Positions 5,048 to 8,293 of a stretch of DNA of 8,293 bases are shown piece after piece. Under the pieces are notes generated by a model. The model saw nothing but the letters and a program-made list of their open reading frames with translations. It was not told the origin of the DNA and did not search any database. How positions within the stretch are numbered: position 1 is the stretch's first letter; every line of letters starts with the position of its first letter. The position numbers and the translations under genes were made by a program. The stretch comes from Reyranella sp. (GTDB lineage Bacteria; Pseudomonadota; Alphaproteobacteria; Reyranellales; Reyranellaceae): the NCBI GenBank assembly GCA_004296815.1, contig SCVT01000056.1, positions 1 through 8,293 on the forward strand. The letters are read 5' to 3'.

Positions 5048-6370
5048 TCAGGATGAACGACGCGCCGGCCGAGGCAAGCCGAAATGATCGCGCAAGGTGG
5101 AGCCTTCATAAGCGGTGCGGAAAAGGCCGCGCCTCTGGAGGACCGGCACGACCTCGGCGACAAACAGGTCGAGCATGATGGGCAACAGCGGTGGCATCAG
5201 GTTGAAGCCGTCGGCGGCACCATCGTCGAACCAGTCTTCGATCAGATCGGCGATCTGCTCGGGGGTGCCGGCGGTGGTGTAGTGGCCGCGGGCGCCAGCG
5301 AGATAGGCGAGCAGCTGGCGCAATGTGAATTTTTCGCGACGGACCAGGCCAACGATCACCTCGGTGCGACTGCGAGCGGCTTGCACGGTCCCAGGGTCGG
5401 GGAAGTCCTCGGCAGCGAGCGGCTTGTCGAGCGGCAGGTGTGAGAAGTCGTGGCCGCCGAAGCGACCGGAGAGGCGCTTGCGGCCGACCTCGGGATCGGT
5501 GAGGTCGTTCAGCTCCTTGGCGAGGCGCTTCGCCTCGGTCTCGGTCGATGCGATCACCGGGCTGAGGCCCGGCAGGATCAGCACCTGTTCGGACGGCCGA
5601 CCTTCTGCAGCGGCCAGCGCCTTGAGGTCGGCATAGAACGCCTGCGCCGTCCTCTTTTCCATCTGCGCCGTGAAGACCGCTTCGGCATGGCGTGCGGCGA
5701 AGCGGCGGCCGGTGTCGGACGAGCCCGCTTGGACGAACACGGGACGGCCCTGGGGGCCGCGCGGCATGTTGAGCGGGCCGGCCACCTTGTAGAACTTGCC
5801 GGCGTGGTCGATCGGCCGGATGCGCTCGGCGCGCGCATAGTCGCCGCTCGCGCGATCGTCGAGCACGGCATCGTCTGCCCAGCTGTCCCACAGTGCCTTC
5901 ACGACCTGGACGAACTCCTCGCCGCGTTCGTAGCGCTCATCATGGCTCACAAGGCTTTCGCCACCGTAGTTGCGCGCCGCCGCGGCGAGCCATGAGGTCA
6001 CAATGTTCCAGCCGACTCGGCCGCCGCTGATATGGTCGAGCGAACCGAACTGGCGCGCGAGGTTGAAGGGCTCGGAATAGGTCGTCGAGGCCGTGGCGAT
6101 CAGGCCGATGCGGCTGGTCGAGCCGGCGATCGCGCCGAGAGCCGTGATGGGCTCCAGCCACGTGCTGGCGGCGTGTGCGACCGTGTCCATCAGCGCCAGC
6201 GTGTCGGCGAGGAAGATCGAGTCGAAGAGGCCGGCCTCGGCGCGGCGCGCGAGGTCGCGGAAATATTCGATGTCGGTCAGCGCGAGGGGCGAGGAGTCCG
6301 GGTGCCGCCACGACGCCTCGTGGTGGCCCCGGCTCTGGATGAAGAGATTGAGATGGAGCTGCCGCTTCAT
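5048..6370 (-). CDS. LLM-class flavin-dependent monooxygenase (NtaA/SnaA/DszA/SoxA family)
   Basis: This 440-residue cytoplasmic monooxygenase has the bacterial-luciferase-like TIM-barrel fold and is the large subunit type of two-component systems that use FMNH2 from a separate reductase. Characterised relatives act on nitrilotriacetate, dibenzothiophene sulfone and pristinamycin precursors. Diagnostic stretches are the N-terminal MKRQLHLNLFIQSRGHHEASWRHP, FDSIFLADTLAL, TTYSEPFNLARQFGSLD, the DHISGGRVGWNIVTS block at residues 112-126, and QAGSSDTGRRFAARHAEAVF near residues 214-233, which in this family lies by the flavin phosphate. The length is typical. The frame extends upstream to 6460, but ATG 6370 begins the conserved N-terminus and lies 4 nt after the ABC gene's stop (TGAGGGGATG), so re-initiation is likely. 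No flavin reductase gene is in the window. Similarity alone does not fix the substrate; an organosulfur or aminopolycarboxylate compound is possible. Confidence 0.93.
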   Translation of the reverse strand: MKRQLHLNLFIQSRGHHEASWRHPDSSPLALTDIEYFRDLARRAEAGLFDSIFLADTLALMDTVAHAASTWLEPITALGAIAGSTSRIGLIATASTTYSEPFNLARQFGSLDHISGGRVGWNIVTSWLAAAARNYGGESLVSHDERYERGEEFVQVVKALWDSWADDAVLDDRASGDYARAERIRPIDHAGKFYKVAGPLNMPRGPQGRPVFVQAGSSDTGRRFAARHAEAVFTAQMEKRTAQAFYADLKALAAAEGRPSEQVLILPGLSPVIASTETEAKRLAKELNDLTDPEVGRKRLSGRFGGHDFSHLPLDKPLAAEDFPDPGTVQAARSRTEVIVGLVRREKFTLRQLLAYLAGARGHYTTAGTPEQIADLIEDWFDDGAADGFNLMPPLLPIMLDLFVAEVVPVLQRRGLFRTAYEGSTLRDHFGLPRPARRSS

Positions 6371-6374
6371 CCCC

Positions 6375-8293
<1,919 letters not shown>

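Noticed and set aside
5044..5163. N-terminal extension of the first Bug receptor to 5163
   Set aside because: It would overlap the monooxygenase gene and place 40 residues before a standard signal peptide.

Overview
This window is high-GC DNA with dense, mostly co-directional genes. The family mix (two Bug-type solute receptors, an NtaA/SnaA/DszA-type monooxygenase, a YqjD/YqjE-like pair, an AI-2E family permease) suggests an alphaproteobacterium, for example of the Reyranella or Bradyrhizobium kind. That placement is inference from gene content and composition, not from a marker gene.

Layout, left to right. An AI-2E family permease on the + strand (1-1190) is cut by the left edge. It converges on and overlaps by 34 bp a small two-helix membrane gene (1157-1420, -). 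Upstream of that lies a DUF883/ElaB/YqjD-like gene (1461-1790, -). This pair resembles the enterobacterial yqjD-yqjE arrangement and has a candidate general-stress (EcfG-type) promoter in the 86-bp gap in front of it.

The rest (1877 to the right edge) reads as one minus-strand operon. In transcription order it holds a CydDC-like ABC exporter, apparently the second half of a fused double-length protein cut by the right edge; an LLM-class flavin-dependent monooxygenase; a Bug receptor; a VOC/glyoxalase-family protein; a second, paralogous Bug receptor; and a glutaredoxin-DinB fusion. Gaps between genes are 4, 4, 13, 30 and 19 nt. No promoter for this operon is visible, so it must lie beyond the right edge.

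The most important observation is in the last gene. An ordinary ORF call would start at GTG 2533 and give a 218-aa DinB protein with half a glutaredoxin domain. The frame continues upstream through one in-frame TGA (2591-2593) to an ATG at 2629 with a strong Shine-Dalgarno (GGAGGA, 6-nt spacing). The TGA sits exactly where the first cysteine of the glutaredoxin CxxC motif belongs: W-Q-P-G-[TGA]-T-S-C. Two 7-bp hairpins with 3-nt loops follow it. The best reading is a selenocysteine (UxxC) glutaredoxin-DinB selenoprotein of 250 aa; a fresh nonsense mutation or a base-call error is the alternative.

How the genes may work together (inference): a DszA/NtaA-like monooxygenase, carboxylate-type receptors, a CydDC-like thiol exporter half and a selenol glutaredoxin joined to a DinB domain (a fold that includes thiol-dependent transferases and isomerases) would fit uptake and oxidative breakdown of an organic, possibly sulfur-containing, compound with low-molecular-weight thiol chemistry. 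The substrate cannot be read from the sequence.
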